Shown: positions 1 to 5,065 of the stretch, one piece after another
Layout of the letters: the number at the start of each line of letters is the position of its first letter
How positions within the stretch are numbered: position 1 is the first letter of the stretch
Assembly (NCBI GenBank): GCA_035633415.1
Contig: DASQEZ010000142.1
Coordinates: forward strand, 1 to 9,904
Length of the DNA: 9,904 nt
Source of the DNA: Fodinibacter sp035633415
GTDB taxonomy: Bacteria > Actinomycetota > Actinomycetes > Actinomycetales > Dermatophilaceae
Direction of reading: 5' to 3'
The notes under the pieces: generated by a model
What the model was told of the DNA's origin: nothing
The model's database searches: none
Seen by the model: only the letters and a program-made list of their open reading frames with translations
Made by a program: the position numbers and the translations under genes

Positions 1-1
1 C

Positions 2-472
2 TACTCGTACCTCCGTCCGGGCACCCGGCTGGGGGCCCGCGGCAAGATCGGCGGCTTCGTGGAGACCAAGAACGCCGACATCGGCGAGGGCGCGAAGGTG
101 CCGCACCTGACGTACGCCGGTGACGTCACCATCGGCGAGGGAGCCAACATCGGCGCCGGCACGATCTTCGCCAACTACGACGGCGTCGCGAAGCACCACT
201 CCACGGTGGGCCGCCACTCGTTCGTCGGCTCGAACTCCGTCGTCGTCAGCCCGGTCGACGTCGGCGACGGCGCCTACGTCGCCGCCGGGTCGGCCCTGAC
301 CAACGACGTCGAGCCCGGCCAGATCGCCGTGGCCCGCGGCCGCCAGCGCAACGTCGACGGCTGGGTGGCTCGCGCCCGGGCCGGCACCAGCACCGCGGCC
401 GCGGCCGCGGCGGCGACCACCCGGCATCCCGAGACCGAGCAGCCGACCACCCCGGAAGGTTCCGACCAGTGA
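2..472 (+). CDS. glmU: GlmU C-terminal part: glucosamine-1-phosphate acetyltransferase / UDP-GlcNAc pyrophosphorylase (5' truncated by window edge)
   Basis: GlmU is a cytoplasmic bifunctional enzyme that acetylates glucosamine-1-phosphate and then makes UDP-GlcNAc, the precursor of peptidoglycan and other wall polymers. The frame is open from base 2 to the TGA at 470-472 (156 codons), so the N-terminal uridylyltransferase domain is outside the window and only the left-handed beta-helix acetyltransferase domain is present. Hexapeptide-type repeats are clear (IGEGAKV, IGEGANIGAGT, VGRHSFVGS, VGDGAYVAAGS). By comparison with E. coli GlmU, the catalytic His is in PHLTY (fragment residue 35), and the substrate-binding Arg of RPG (5), Lys of ETKNA (23), Asn of NYDG (58) and Lys64 are all kept. 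The last ~40 residues are a low-complexity Ala/Thr/Glu tail, as is common in actinobacteria. The GTG at 59 lies inside the domain and is not the real start. The stop overlaps the prs start by 4 nt (GTGA). Confidence 0.95.
   Translation, partial: YSYLRPGTRLGARGKIGGFVETKNADIGEGAKVPHLTYAGDVTIGEGANIGAGTIFANYDGVAKHHSTVGRHSFVGSNSVVVSPVDVGDGAYVAAGSALTNDVEPGQIAVARGRQRNVDGWVARARAGTSTAAAAAAATTRHPETEQPTTPEGSDQ
393..410. repeat. Triplicated CCGCGG hexamer in the glmU tail
   Basis: CCGCGG occurs three times in tandem (18 bp, self-complementary) and lies in codons for the poly-Ala run in the GlmU C-terminal tail. It is a simple-sequence tract inside a dispensable linker and could vary in length by slippage in steps of two codons without breaking the frame. 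It looks like ordinary low-complexity coding sequence. Confidence 0.7.
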
Positions 473-1470
473 GCCACAACCGACCGCCGTCGGCGAACAT
501 CCGCAAGCGCCCGAAGAAGCAGATGATGCTCTTCTCGGGTCGCGCGAACCCCGGTCTCGCACAGGAGGTCGCGACCCAGCTCGGCACCGAGCTCGTGCCG
601 ACGAGTGCGTACGACTTCGCCAACGGCGAGATCTACGTGCGCTTCGAGGAGTCGGTGCGCGGTTCGGACGCCTTCGTCATCCAGAGCCACACCAACCCGA
701 TCAACGAGGCGATCATGGAGCACCTGCTCATGGTCGACGCGCTCAAGCGGGCCAGTGCCAAACGGATCACCGTGGTCATGCCGTTCTACGGTTACGCACG
801 CCAGGACAAGAAGCACCGCGGGCGCGAGCCGATCAGCGCGCGGCTGATGGCCGACATGTTCAAGACCGCTGGTGCCGACCGGCTGATCTGCGTCGACCTG
901 CACACCGACCAGATCCAGGGGTTCTTCGACGGGCCGGTCGACCACCTGATGGCGATCCCGATCCTGAGTGAGTACGTCGCCACGAGGTACGGCGACCAGG
1001 ACCTCGCGGTCGTCTCCCCCGATGCCGGCCGGATCAAGGTCGCCGAGCAGTGGTCGAAGCGTCTCGGCGGCGCCCCGCTGGCCTTCATCCACAAGACCCG
1101 CGACATCAACCGACCCAACGAGATGGTGGCCAACCGGGTCGTCGGCCTCGTGCGCGACCGGGTGTGCGTGCTCGTCGACGACATGATCGACACCGGCGGC
1201 ACGATCACCAAGGCGGCCGACGCCCTGATGGCCGACGGCGCCAAGGCGGTCGTCATCGCGGCGACCCACGCGATCCTCAGCGAGCCGGCGGTCGAGCGAC
1301 TGCGCGAGTGCTCCGCGGAGGAGGTCATCGTGACCAACACGCTGCCGATCCCGCCCGAGAAGGAGGTCGACGGCATCACGGTGCTCTCGATCGCCCCGCT
1401 CATCAGCGCCGCGATCAAGGAGGTCTTCGAGGACGGCTCGGTGACGAGCCTCTTCGGCGGCCGCGCCTGA
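469..1470 (+). CDS. prs: Ribose-phosphate pyrophosphokinase (PRPP synthetase, class I)
   Basis: This cytoplasmic enzyme transfers the pyrophosphate of ATP to ribose-5-phosphate, giving PRPP for purine, pyrimidine, His, Trp and NAD synthesis. The 333-residue product aligns by eye along its whole length with class I Prs. Visible motifs are FANGEIYVRFEESVRGSD (50-67), the ATP-site segment YGYARQDKK (107-115), the metal-binding DLHTDQIQGFF (143-153), the flexible-loop catalytic Lys209 in KTRDINRPNE, and the PRPP loop VLVDDMIDTGGT (234-245). The chosen GTG at 469 overlaps the glmU stop by 4 nt, so translation is probably coupled. It gives a basic extension of about 18 residues before the MMLFSGRANP core. 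ATG codons at 523 and 526 would give a protein closer to the E. coli length and cannot be excluded. The glmU-prs pairing is typical of actinobacteria. Confidence 0.97.
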   Translation: MSHNRPPSANIRKRPKKQMMLFSGRANPGLAQEVATQLGTELVPTSAYDFANGEIYVRFEESVRGSDAFVIQSHTNPINEAIMEHLLMVDALKRASAKRITVVMPFYGYARQDKKHRGREPISARLMADMFKTAGADRLICVDLHTDQIQGFFDGPVDHLMAIPILSEYVATRYGDQDLAVVSPDAGRIKVAEQWSKRLGGAPLAFIHKTRDINRPNEMVANRVVGLVRDRVCVLVDDMIDTGGTITKAADALMADGAKAVVIAATHAILSEPAVERLRECSAEEVIVTNTLPIPPEKEVDGITVLSIAPLISAAIKEVFEDGSVTSLFGGRA

Positions 1471-1478
1471 CCCCTTGC

Positions 1479-1495
1479 CCGCTTCCTGCAAGCGG
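1479..1495 (+). other. Small hairpin just after prs
   Basis: CCGCTT (1479-1484) pairs with AAGCGG (1490-1495) around a 5-nt loop, 9 nt after the prs stop codon. There is no following T-run. It could add to prs 3'-end formation together with the larger inverted repeat downstream, but alone it is weak. Confidence 0.35.
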
Positions 1496-1513
1496 CCCTG
1501 ACTCCCGAACCCG

Positions 1514-1606
1514 TGCGAAGTCAGGAGCACTTCGCCCACTCAGGGTCGTACTCGGCCCAGAGCCGGCGAGAACCTCCTGAGCCCGCGGACTGCTCCTGAC
1601 TTCGCA
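1514..1606. repeat. Perfect 16-bp inverted repeat with nested hairpin between convergent genes
   Basis: The 16-mer TGCGAAGTCAGGAGCA (1514-1529) has its exact reverse complement at 1591-1606. After one mismatch, CC (1511-1512) and GG (1608-1609) pair further out. Inside, CTCAGG (1539-1544) can pair with CCTGAG (1576-1581). The left arm can instead fold locally: GCGAAGT (1515-1521) pairs with ACTTCGC (1529-1535) around a 7-nt loop, so two mutually exclusive folds exist. The element sits in the 201-bp gap between prs (plus strand) and the CGNR gene (minus strand), where a symmetric structure would act as a terminator for both. No T-run flanks it. It could also be a copy of a dispersed palindromic repeat family. 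No ORF with coding character covers this gap. Confidence 0.6.
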
Positions 1607-1671
1607 AGGTGCGCGCGAGATGGCCGCCCGTCGCTGGAGTGACCTGGTGGTCGATCTCGGTACCGGGCGGG

Positions 1672-2226
1672 TCAGGTGGCCGACGCCTTGCGGGCGCGGT
1701 AGGCCGCGACGTTGGCCCGGGTGCCGCAGGTGCCGTCGCAGAACTTGCGCGACCGGTTCCTGCTGAGGTCGACGAGCAGGTCCGCGCAGCCGTCGCCGGC
1801 GCACGTCTTGAGCCGGTCGGTCTCGTCGGCCCGGATGACGTCGACCAGGGCCATCCCCACCTCGACCGCGATGCGCCGGGCCAGGGGGGCGTCGTCCGAC
1901 GTCGCGTGCACGTGCCACCCGTAGGCGCCGTGTCGCACGAGCCGGGGGAGGGCCCGACCCTCCTCGAGCAGGGTGTTCGCCGCCTCGACCAGGCCCGCCT
2001 CGTCCCGGCCCCAGATCTCGCGCAGCCGCGGGCGAAGTGCGCGCACCGCCTCCACCTCGGCCGAGGTCGAGGGCCGCCGGCCGGTCCACTCCCAGCCGTC
2101 CATCCACGCCAGCAGGGACGGCAGGTCGGGAAGCTCCTCCCGGTCCTGTTCGCCGAGGCCCGGGCCGGTGTTCGCCAGGGCGGCGGCGTGCAGCAGGGTC
2201 ATGTCCGTGTCATGGGTGAAGACCAT
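1672..2226 (-). CDS. CGNR zinc-finger / ABATE-domain protein, putative transcriptional regulator
   Basis: This 184-residue protein has an N-terminal ABATE-type domain (roughly 5-135, alpha-rich, with YGWHVHATSDDAPLARRIA near 102-120) and a C-terminal treble-clef-like zinc finger. Four cysteines are spaced as in the family: C142 and C147, then C163 and C167, followed by the basic helix TRANVAAYRARK. The signature CGNR reads CGTR here (167-170). Members are annotated as putative, possibly stress-related, DNA-binding regulators, but direct functional data are thin. The ATG start (2224-2226 on the plus strand) has an AGGAG ribosome-binding site (complement of 2232-2236) 5 nt upstream. The gene is divergent from the EamA transporter with about 95 bp between starts, and convergent with prs. 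It is therefore likely to control itself and the transporter. Confidence 0.85.
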   Translation of the reverse strand: MVFTHDTDMTLLHAAALANTGPGLGEQDREELPDLPSLLAWMDGWEWTGRRPSTSAEVEAVRALRPRLREIWGRDEAGLVEAANTLLEEGRALPRLVRHGAYGWHVHATSDDAPLARRIAVEVGMALVDVIRADETDRLKTCAGDGCADLLVDLSRNRSRKFCDGTCGTRANVAAYRARKASAT

Positions 2227-2227
2227 C

Positions 2228-2257
2228 TTGACTCCTGACAGGTGGTGAGCATACCGT
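2228..2257 (+). promoter_or_regulatory. Candidate sigma-70-type promoter for the EamA gene
   Basis: TTGACT (2228-2233, five of six matches to TTGACA) is followed after 18 bp by TACCGT (2252-2257, fits TAnnnT). The predicted transcript would start near 2264 with a leader of about 57 nt to the GTG at 2321. The -35 box overlaps the first bases of the CGNR leader on the other strand, so the two divergent promoters would share space. This is prediction from pattern only. Confidence 0.45.
2248..2253 (-). promoter_or_regulatory. Candidate -10 box for the CGNR gene
   Basis: On the minus strand this reads TATGCT, a good TAnnnT -10 element. Transcription would begin near 2241, leaving a short leader that contains the AGGAG ribosome-binding site before the ATG. 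No convincing -35 box is seen at 16-18 bp, so the promoter may be weak or activator-dependent. Confidence 0.35.
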
Positions 2258-2274
2258 CATGGGCCAAAGCATAC
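2248..2274. repeat. Direct heptamer repeat AGCATAC, 20-bp period
   Basis: AGCATAC occurs at 2248-2254 and again at 2268-2274, a start-to-start distance of 20 bp, about two helical turns. The first copy overlaps both predicted -10 boxes and the second sits in the centre of the adjacent palindrome. The spacing is what two dimers or two subunits on one DNA face would need. Confidence 0.5.
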
Positions 2275-2278
2275 TTTG
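2265..2278. promoter_or_regulatory. 14-bp palindrome, candidate operator between divergent genes
   Basis: CAAAG (2265-2269) and CTTTG (2274-2278) are perfect inverted arms around CATA. The site lies at the predicted transcription start of the EamA gene and just upstream of the predicted -10 of the CGNR gene. It stands out as AT-rich in a GC-rich window. It is well placed to be bound by the CGNR protein or another regulator to control both genes. Confidence 0.45.
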
Positions 2279-2320
2279 CTCCTGACATGCCGTCCGGAGC
2301 CGCGCGCAGGGGAGGGCACC

Positions 2321-3304
2321 GTGGTCGAGGCGATGCGACGTCACCTGGGGCTGGGCCTGGTCGCGATGCTCGCGTCCAGCGCGGCCTTCGGCACCTCAGG
2401 TCCGTTCGCGAAGTCGCTGATGGTGGCCGGCTGGTCGCCCGGCGCTGTCGTGCTGGCCCGGATCACCGGCGCCGCGCTGCTCCTGCTGCCGTTCGCGCTG
2501 TGGAGCCTGCGCGGGCAGTGGGGTGCGATTCGCCACGAGCTGCCCCGGGTCGCGCTCTACGGCACCCTCGCCGTCGCCGCGGCCCAGCTCGGCTACTTCC
2601 AGGCGGTCTCGCGCATGGACGTCGGCATCGCCCTGCTCATCGAGTACCTCGGCATCGTGCTGGTGGTCCTGTGGGTGTGGGCGCTGACCCGTCAGCGGCC
2701 GCACCGTCTCACCGGCGTCGGCATCATCCTGGCCCTGGCCGGGCTCGCCCTCATCCTCGACGTCACCGGTCAGACGACCCCGCCGCTGTCCGGCGTCCTC
2801 TGGGGTCTGCTCGCGGCGGCGGGCCTGGCCGGGCACTACGTGCTCGCCGGCCGGCCCACCGCCATCGCGTCCACCGCTTTCGCCGGGCTGGGCCTGACCG
2901 TCGGCGCCGTCGCGCTCGCCGTGCTCGGTCTCGTCGGGGTGCTGCCGATGGACGTCGGCGACCCGACCGTGCAGGTGGCCGGGACAGGCATCCCGGCGTG
3001 GCTGGCCCTGGCCGAGCTGGTCCTCGTGGCCGCCGCCTTCGCCTACGTGCTCGGCATCCTCGGGGCGCGCCTGCTCGGGTCGACCCTGGCGTCGTTCGTC
3101 GGCCTCACCGAGGTGCTCTTCGCGGTGCTCTTCGCGTGGCTGCTGCTCGCCGAGCTGCCCGGGGTGCTGCAGCTGGTCGGCGGGGCGGTGTTGCTGTCGG
3201 GTGTCGTGGCCGTGCGCCTGGGCGAGCGCGACCTGTCCCGCGCTGCGGACGGTCGAGAGGCCGTCGAGGAGACCGATTTAGACGTTCGCTCGCCCGTCGC
3301 CTAG
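2321..3304 (+). CDS. EamA-family (DMT superfamily) inner-membrane transporter
   Basis: This is a 327-residue protein with about ten hydrophobic segments in two EamA repeats. The first begins LGLGLVAMLASSAAFGTSGPFAKSL with a conserved Gly/Pro pattern, and the second begins near GVLWGLLAAAGLAGHYVLAG. The C-terminal end (AELPGVLQLVGGAVLLSGVV) is the typical last helix pair of RhtA/YdcZ-like drug/metabolite exporters. Members export amino acids, metabolites or drugs; the substrate cannot be read from sequence. I chose GTG 2321 because GGAGG (2311-2315) stands 5 nt upstream. The frame is open back to TTG 2276, but that stretch overlaps the palindrome and lacks a ribosome-binding site. The last ~30 residues are charged and cytoplasmic. 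The gene is divergent from the CGNR regulator, which suggests control by it. Confidence 0.88.
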   Translation: MVEAMRRHLGLGLVAMLASSAAFGTSGPFAKSLMVAGWSPGAVVLARITGAALLLLPFALWSLRGQWGAIRHELPRVALYGTLAVAAAQLGYFQAVSRMDVGIALLIEYLGIVLVVLWVWALTRQRPHRLTGVGIILALAGLALILDVTGQTTPPLSGVLWGLLAAAGLAGHYVLAGRPTAIASTAFAGLGLTVGAVALAVLGLVGVLPMDVGDPTVQVAGTGIPAWLALAELVLVAAAFAYVLGILGARLLGSTLASFVGLTEVLFAVLFAWLLLAELPGVLQLVGGAVLLSGVVAVRLGERDLSRAADGREAVEETDLDVRSPVA

Positions 3305-3307
3305 ACT
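3278..3307 (+). promoter_or_regulatory. Candidate rplY promoter overlapping the end of the EamA gene
   Basis: TAGACT (3302-3307) is a strong -10 match and includes the EamA stop codon TAG. A TTAGAC-like -35 (3278-3283) lies 18 bp upstream but matches the consensus poorly. Transcription would begin near 3314, giving rplY an untranslated leader of about 195 nt. Confidence 0.45.
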
Positions 3308-3358
3308 CGGGGGGTTGCCTCGGCGAGGGACGTCGCACCGGCCACTGCTGTCCGGTCA

Positions 3359-3375
3359 GACCGCGTGACGCGGTC
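3359..3375 (+). other. Hairpin 1 in the rplY leader
   Basis: GACCGCG (3359-3365) pairs perfectly with CGCGGTC (3369-3375) around the loop TGA. It lies in the non-coding stretch before rplY and would be near the 5' end of the predicted transcript. Confidence 0.5.
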
Positions 3376-3398
3376 GACGAATCCGTGATCGACGCTGG

Positions 3399-3428
3399 CG
3401 GCCGCAGATCCGGTGGATCCGCGGGCCG
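3399..3428 (+). other. Hairpin 2 in the rplY leader
   Basis: A 12-bp stem forms from CGGCCGC-A-GATCC (3399-3411) and GGATC-C-GCGG-G-CCG (3415-3428), with loop GGT, one A/C mismatch and one bulged G. With hairpin 1 it makes the rplY leader strongly structured. Ribosomal-protein genes are often autoregulated through such leaders, and rplY of E. coli is known to be. Whether this one is a sensor for L25, a partial attenuator or simply a GC-rich fold is open. Confidence 0.5.
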
Positions 3429-3508
3429 TTCGTGCGCCGGTCGTTCGGTGCCACGCCCCGCGTCGAGGACCGACTGCCCGATCCGACTTCCACCTCCCAG
3501 GAGCACAC

Positions 3509-4189
3509 GTGTCCGACAACAAGCTCGTCGCCGAGGCCCGCACCCAGTTCGGCAAGGGTGCAGCCCGCAAGATCCGCCGCGACAACAAGATCCCCGCCGT
3601 GATGTACGGCCACGGCAGCGAGCCGGTCCACATCACCCTCCCCGGCCACCAGTCGATGCTCGCGCTCAAGCAGAGCAACGCCCTGCTCACCATCGTCATC
3701 GACGGCAAGGAGCAGCTCGCCCTGGCCAAGGACGTGCAGCGCGACCCGATCAAGCCGGTCATCGAGCACGTCGACCTGGTCATCGTGAGGAAGGGCGAGA
3801 AGGTTGTCGTCGACATCAATGTGCACCTCGAGGGCGACGCCGCCCCCGAGACCGTCGTCACCACCGACCACACGAGCCTGCAGCTCGAGGTCGAGGCGAC
3901 CAACATCCCCGAGAGCGTCACCGTCTCGGTCGAGGGCCTGACCGCAGGCACCCAGATCCTCGCCGGCCAGGTCGAGCTGCCGGAGGGCGCCACCCTGGTC
4001 ACCGACGCCGAGGCGCTCGTCGTCAACGTCACCGCGCAGGTCACCGCAGAGGCCCTCGAGGCCGAGCTGTCCGAGGCCGAGGCCGAGGCCGGCATCGAGC
4101 GCGAGGAGTCCGACGAGGAGGCCGGGGAGTCCGCCGCCGCTGGCGAGACCGCCGCCGCCGAGGGCGACAAGGCCTCCGACGAGGCCTGA
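3509..4189 (+). CDS. rplY: 50S ribosomal protein L25 (general stress protein Ctc type, long form)
   Basis: L25 binds 5S rRNA in the large ribosomal subunit; the long form with an added beta domain is called Ctc or TL5. The 226-residue product has the N-terminal 5S-binding domain (about 1-92, with RTQFGKGAARKIRRDNKIPA at 11-30 and VMYGHG at 31-36). It continues with the C-terminal TL5 beta domain (about 95-178, including VEATNIPESVTVSVEGL) and ends in an acidic, Ala/Glu-rich tail of about 48 residues. Such tails are common in actinobacterial L25. The start is GTG 3509, with AGGAG (3499-3503) 5 nt upstream. The frame is open upstream to 3413 but that part is the structured leader. The gene is followed by pth, as in most actinobacteria. 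Confidence 0.96.
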   Translation: MSDNKLVAEARTQFGKGAARKIRRDNKIPAVMYGHGSEPVHITLPGHQSMLALKQSNALLTIVIDGKEQLALAKDVQRDPIKPVIEHVDLVIVRKGEKVVVDINVHLEGDAAPETVVTTDHTSLQLEVEATNIPESVTVSVEGLTAGTQILAGQVELPEGATLVTDAEALVVNVTAQVTAEALEAELSEAEAEAGIEREESDEEAGESAAAGETAAAEGDKASDEA

Positions 4190-4196
4190 GCCGCCG

Positions 4197-4212
4197 CGAG
4201 CCCCAAGGCTCG
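4197..4212 (+). other. Small hairpin after rplY
   Basis: CGAGCC (4197-4202) pairs with GGCTCG (4207-4212) around CCAA, 8 nt after the rplY stop. It precedes the main terminator-like hairpin. Confidence 0.4.
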
Positions 4213-4224
4213 GCGCGACCACGA

Positions 4225-4260
4225 CGTCAGGGCCCGGTCCACACGGACCGGGCCCTGACG
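4225..4260 (+). terminator. Terminator-like hairpin between rplY and pth
   Basis: A perfect 16-bp stem: CGTCAGGGCCCGGTCC (4225-4240) pairs with its complement at 4245-4260 around the 4-nt loop ACAC. It starts 36 nt after the rplY stop. No T-run follows, as is common for actinobacterial intrinsic terminators. It separates rplY from pth, and its 3' arm overlaps the predicted -35 box of pth. Confidence 0.8.
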
Positions 4261-4282
4261 CGTACGCCGCCCACGGCATACT
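4255..4282 (+). promoter_or_regulatory. Candidate leaderless promoter of pth
   Basis: CTGACG (4255-4260) and CATACT (4277-4282) are separated by 16 bp. The -10 box ends 6 nt before the GTG at 4289, so transcription would begin at or next to the start codon. The absence of any Shine-Dalgarno sequence before this GTG fits a leaderless message, which is frequent in actinobacteria. Confidence 0.55.
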
Positions 4283-4288
4283 GAACAG

Positions 4289-4894
4289 GTGAGCGACACC
4301 GGACCCTGGCTCGTCGTCGGGCTGGGCAACCCCGGTCCGTCGTATGCCGGCAACCGCCACAACGTGGGCGCGATGGTCGTCGACGAGATCGCCCGGCGCA
4401 CCGGCTCGCAGCTACGCACGCACAAGGCCCGGGCCCACGCCGCCCAGGTTCGACTCGGCACCGGCTCGGGCGGGGTGCCCGGCCCGGCGGCCGTCATCGC
4501 CGTGCCCGCCTCGTACATGAACGAGTCCGGGGGGCCGGTCTCGGCACTGCTCCGGTTCTACTCCGTGCCGGTCGAGCGGCTCGTCGTCGTGCACGACGAG
4601 CTCGACATCGATGCCGGCGCGGTGCGACTCAAGCGCGGCGGCGGCGAGGGCGGCCACAACGGCCTGCGCTCGATCAGCTCGTCGTTGGGCACCAAGGACT
4701 ACCACCGGGTGCGAGTCGGCATCGGCCGCCCTCCGGGTCGGATGGACGCCGCCGACTTCGTTCTGCGGGACTTCTCCCCGACCGAGCGCAAGGAGCTGCC
4801 GTTCCTGCTCGACGAGGCCGCGGATGCCGTGGAGTCCCTCGTCACGCTCGGTCTCCTCGACGCGCAGCAGCGGGTGCACTCACCACGCCCCTGA
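4289..4894 (+). CDS. pth: Peptidyl-tRNA hydrolase
   Basis: Pth releases the peptide from peptidyl-tRNA that drops off ribosomes, recycling tRNA in the cytoplasm; it is usually essential. The 201-residue product shows the full family signature: VVGLGNPGPSYAGNRHNVG (9-27), PASYMNESGGPV (73-84), VVHDELDIDAGAVRLKRGGGEGGHNGLRSI (100-129) and YHRVRVGIGRP (138-148). By comparison with E. coli, the active-site residues are His24 and Asp103, with substrate-binding Asn14, Asn78 and Asn124 all present. A loop at about 57-67 is a little longer than usual. GTG 4289 starts 2 residues before the conserved core and has no ribosome-binding site; a promoter directly upstream suggests leaderless translation. 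Confidence 0.96.
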   Translation: MSDTGPWLVVGLGNPGPSYAGNRHNVGAMVVDEIARRTGSQLRTHKARAHAAQVRLGTGSGGVPGPAAVIAVPASYMNESGGPVSALLRFYSVPVERLVVVHDELDIDAGAVRLKRGGGEGGHNGLRSISSSLGTKDYHRVRVGIGRPPGRMDAADFVLRDFSPTERKELPFLLDEAADAVESLVTLGLLDAQQRVHSPRP

Positions 4895-4914
4895 GCGTCG
4901 TGCGGTAGTCCATT

Positions 4915-4954
4915 CGGACCAATTTTCCCTGAAACGTATCGAGGAAGGGGTCCG
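4915..4954. repeat. Inverted repeat downstream of pth
   Basis: CGGACC (4915-4920) pairs with GGTCCG (4949-4954). Inside, TTCC (4925-4928) can pair with GGAA (4943-4946). The enclosed sequence is AT-rich for this window. It begins 20 nt after the pth stop and ends 8 nt before a candidate -10 box, so it could be a pth terminator or a regulator site for the polysaccharide operon. Confidence 0.4.
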
Positions 4955-4961
4955 GACCTCC

Positions 4962-4967
4962 TAGAGT
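4962..4967 (+). promoter_or_regulatory. Candidate -10 box of the polysaccharide operon
   Basis: TAGAGT fits TAnnnT. No good -35 stands 16-19 bp upstream, so an activator or another sigma factor may be needed. Transcription would begin near 4974, just before the UUCG-capped hairpin, leaving a leader of about 92 nt to the ATG at 5066. Confidence 0.4.
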
Positions 4968-4977
4968 GTGGAGTGCA

Positions 4978-5002
4978 GTACCCGTACTTCGGTGCGGGCT
5001 AC
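4978..5002 (+). other. C(UUCG)G-capped hairpin in the leader of the polysaccharide operon
   Basis: CCCGTAC (4981-4987) pairs with GTGCGGG (4992-4998) with one G-U pair, closed by the very stable tetraloop C(TTCG)G. GTA (4978-4980) and TAC (5000-5002) extend the stem past a bulged C at 4999. A second weaker stem, CCGAT (5024-5028) with ATCGG (5041-5045), follows before the start codon. The order of hairpins in an untranslated leader suggests an RNA control element, though I do not recognise a known riboswitch. Confidence 0.55.
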
Positions 5003-5065
5003 AACCTAGTCGGCTCAACCGGGCCGATCGTCATTCGAATATCGGTTGCAGGGGTCGATCTTTCG

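Noticed and set aside
274..1539. Long minus-strand open frame of 421 codons opposite glmU and prs
   Set aside because: It is the mirror of two well-identified genes, has an Asp/Val/Arg/His-rich composition typical of antisense frames in GC-rich DNA and resembles no family.
1471..1671. Possible tRNA or small RNA gene between prs and the CGNR gene
   Set aside because: No cloverleaf, T-loop or CCA-type pattern can be built; the pairing is better explained by the inverted repeat.
2242..4284. Plus-strand open frame of 680 codons across the EamA gene and rplY
   Set aside because: The product is almost only Arg, Pro, Gly and Ala with no domain; it is an out-of-frame shadow across two real genes and a non-coding leader.
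3301..4518. Minus-strand open frame of 405 codons opposite rplY and pth
   Set aside because: Ser/Thr/Ala-rich antisense product without motifs; both genes beneath it are certain.
4895..5065. Known riboswitch (for example a c-di-GMP type) before the sugar transferase
   Set aside because: Hairpins are present but I cannot find the conserved core nucleotides of any riboswitch class I know.
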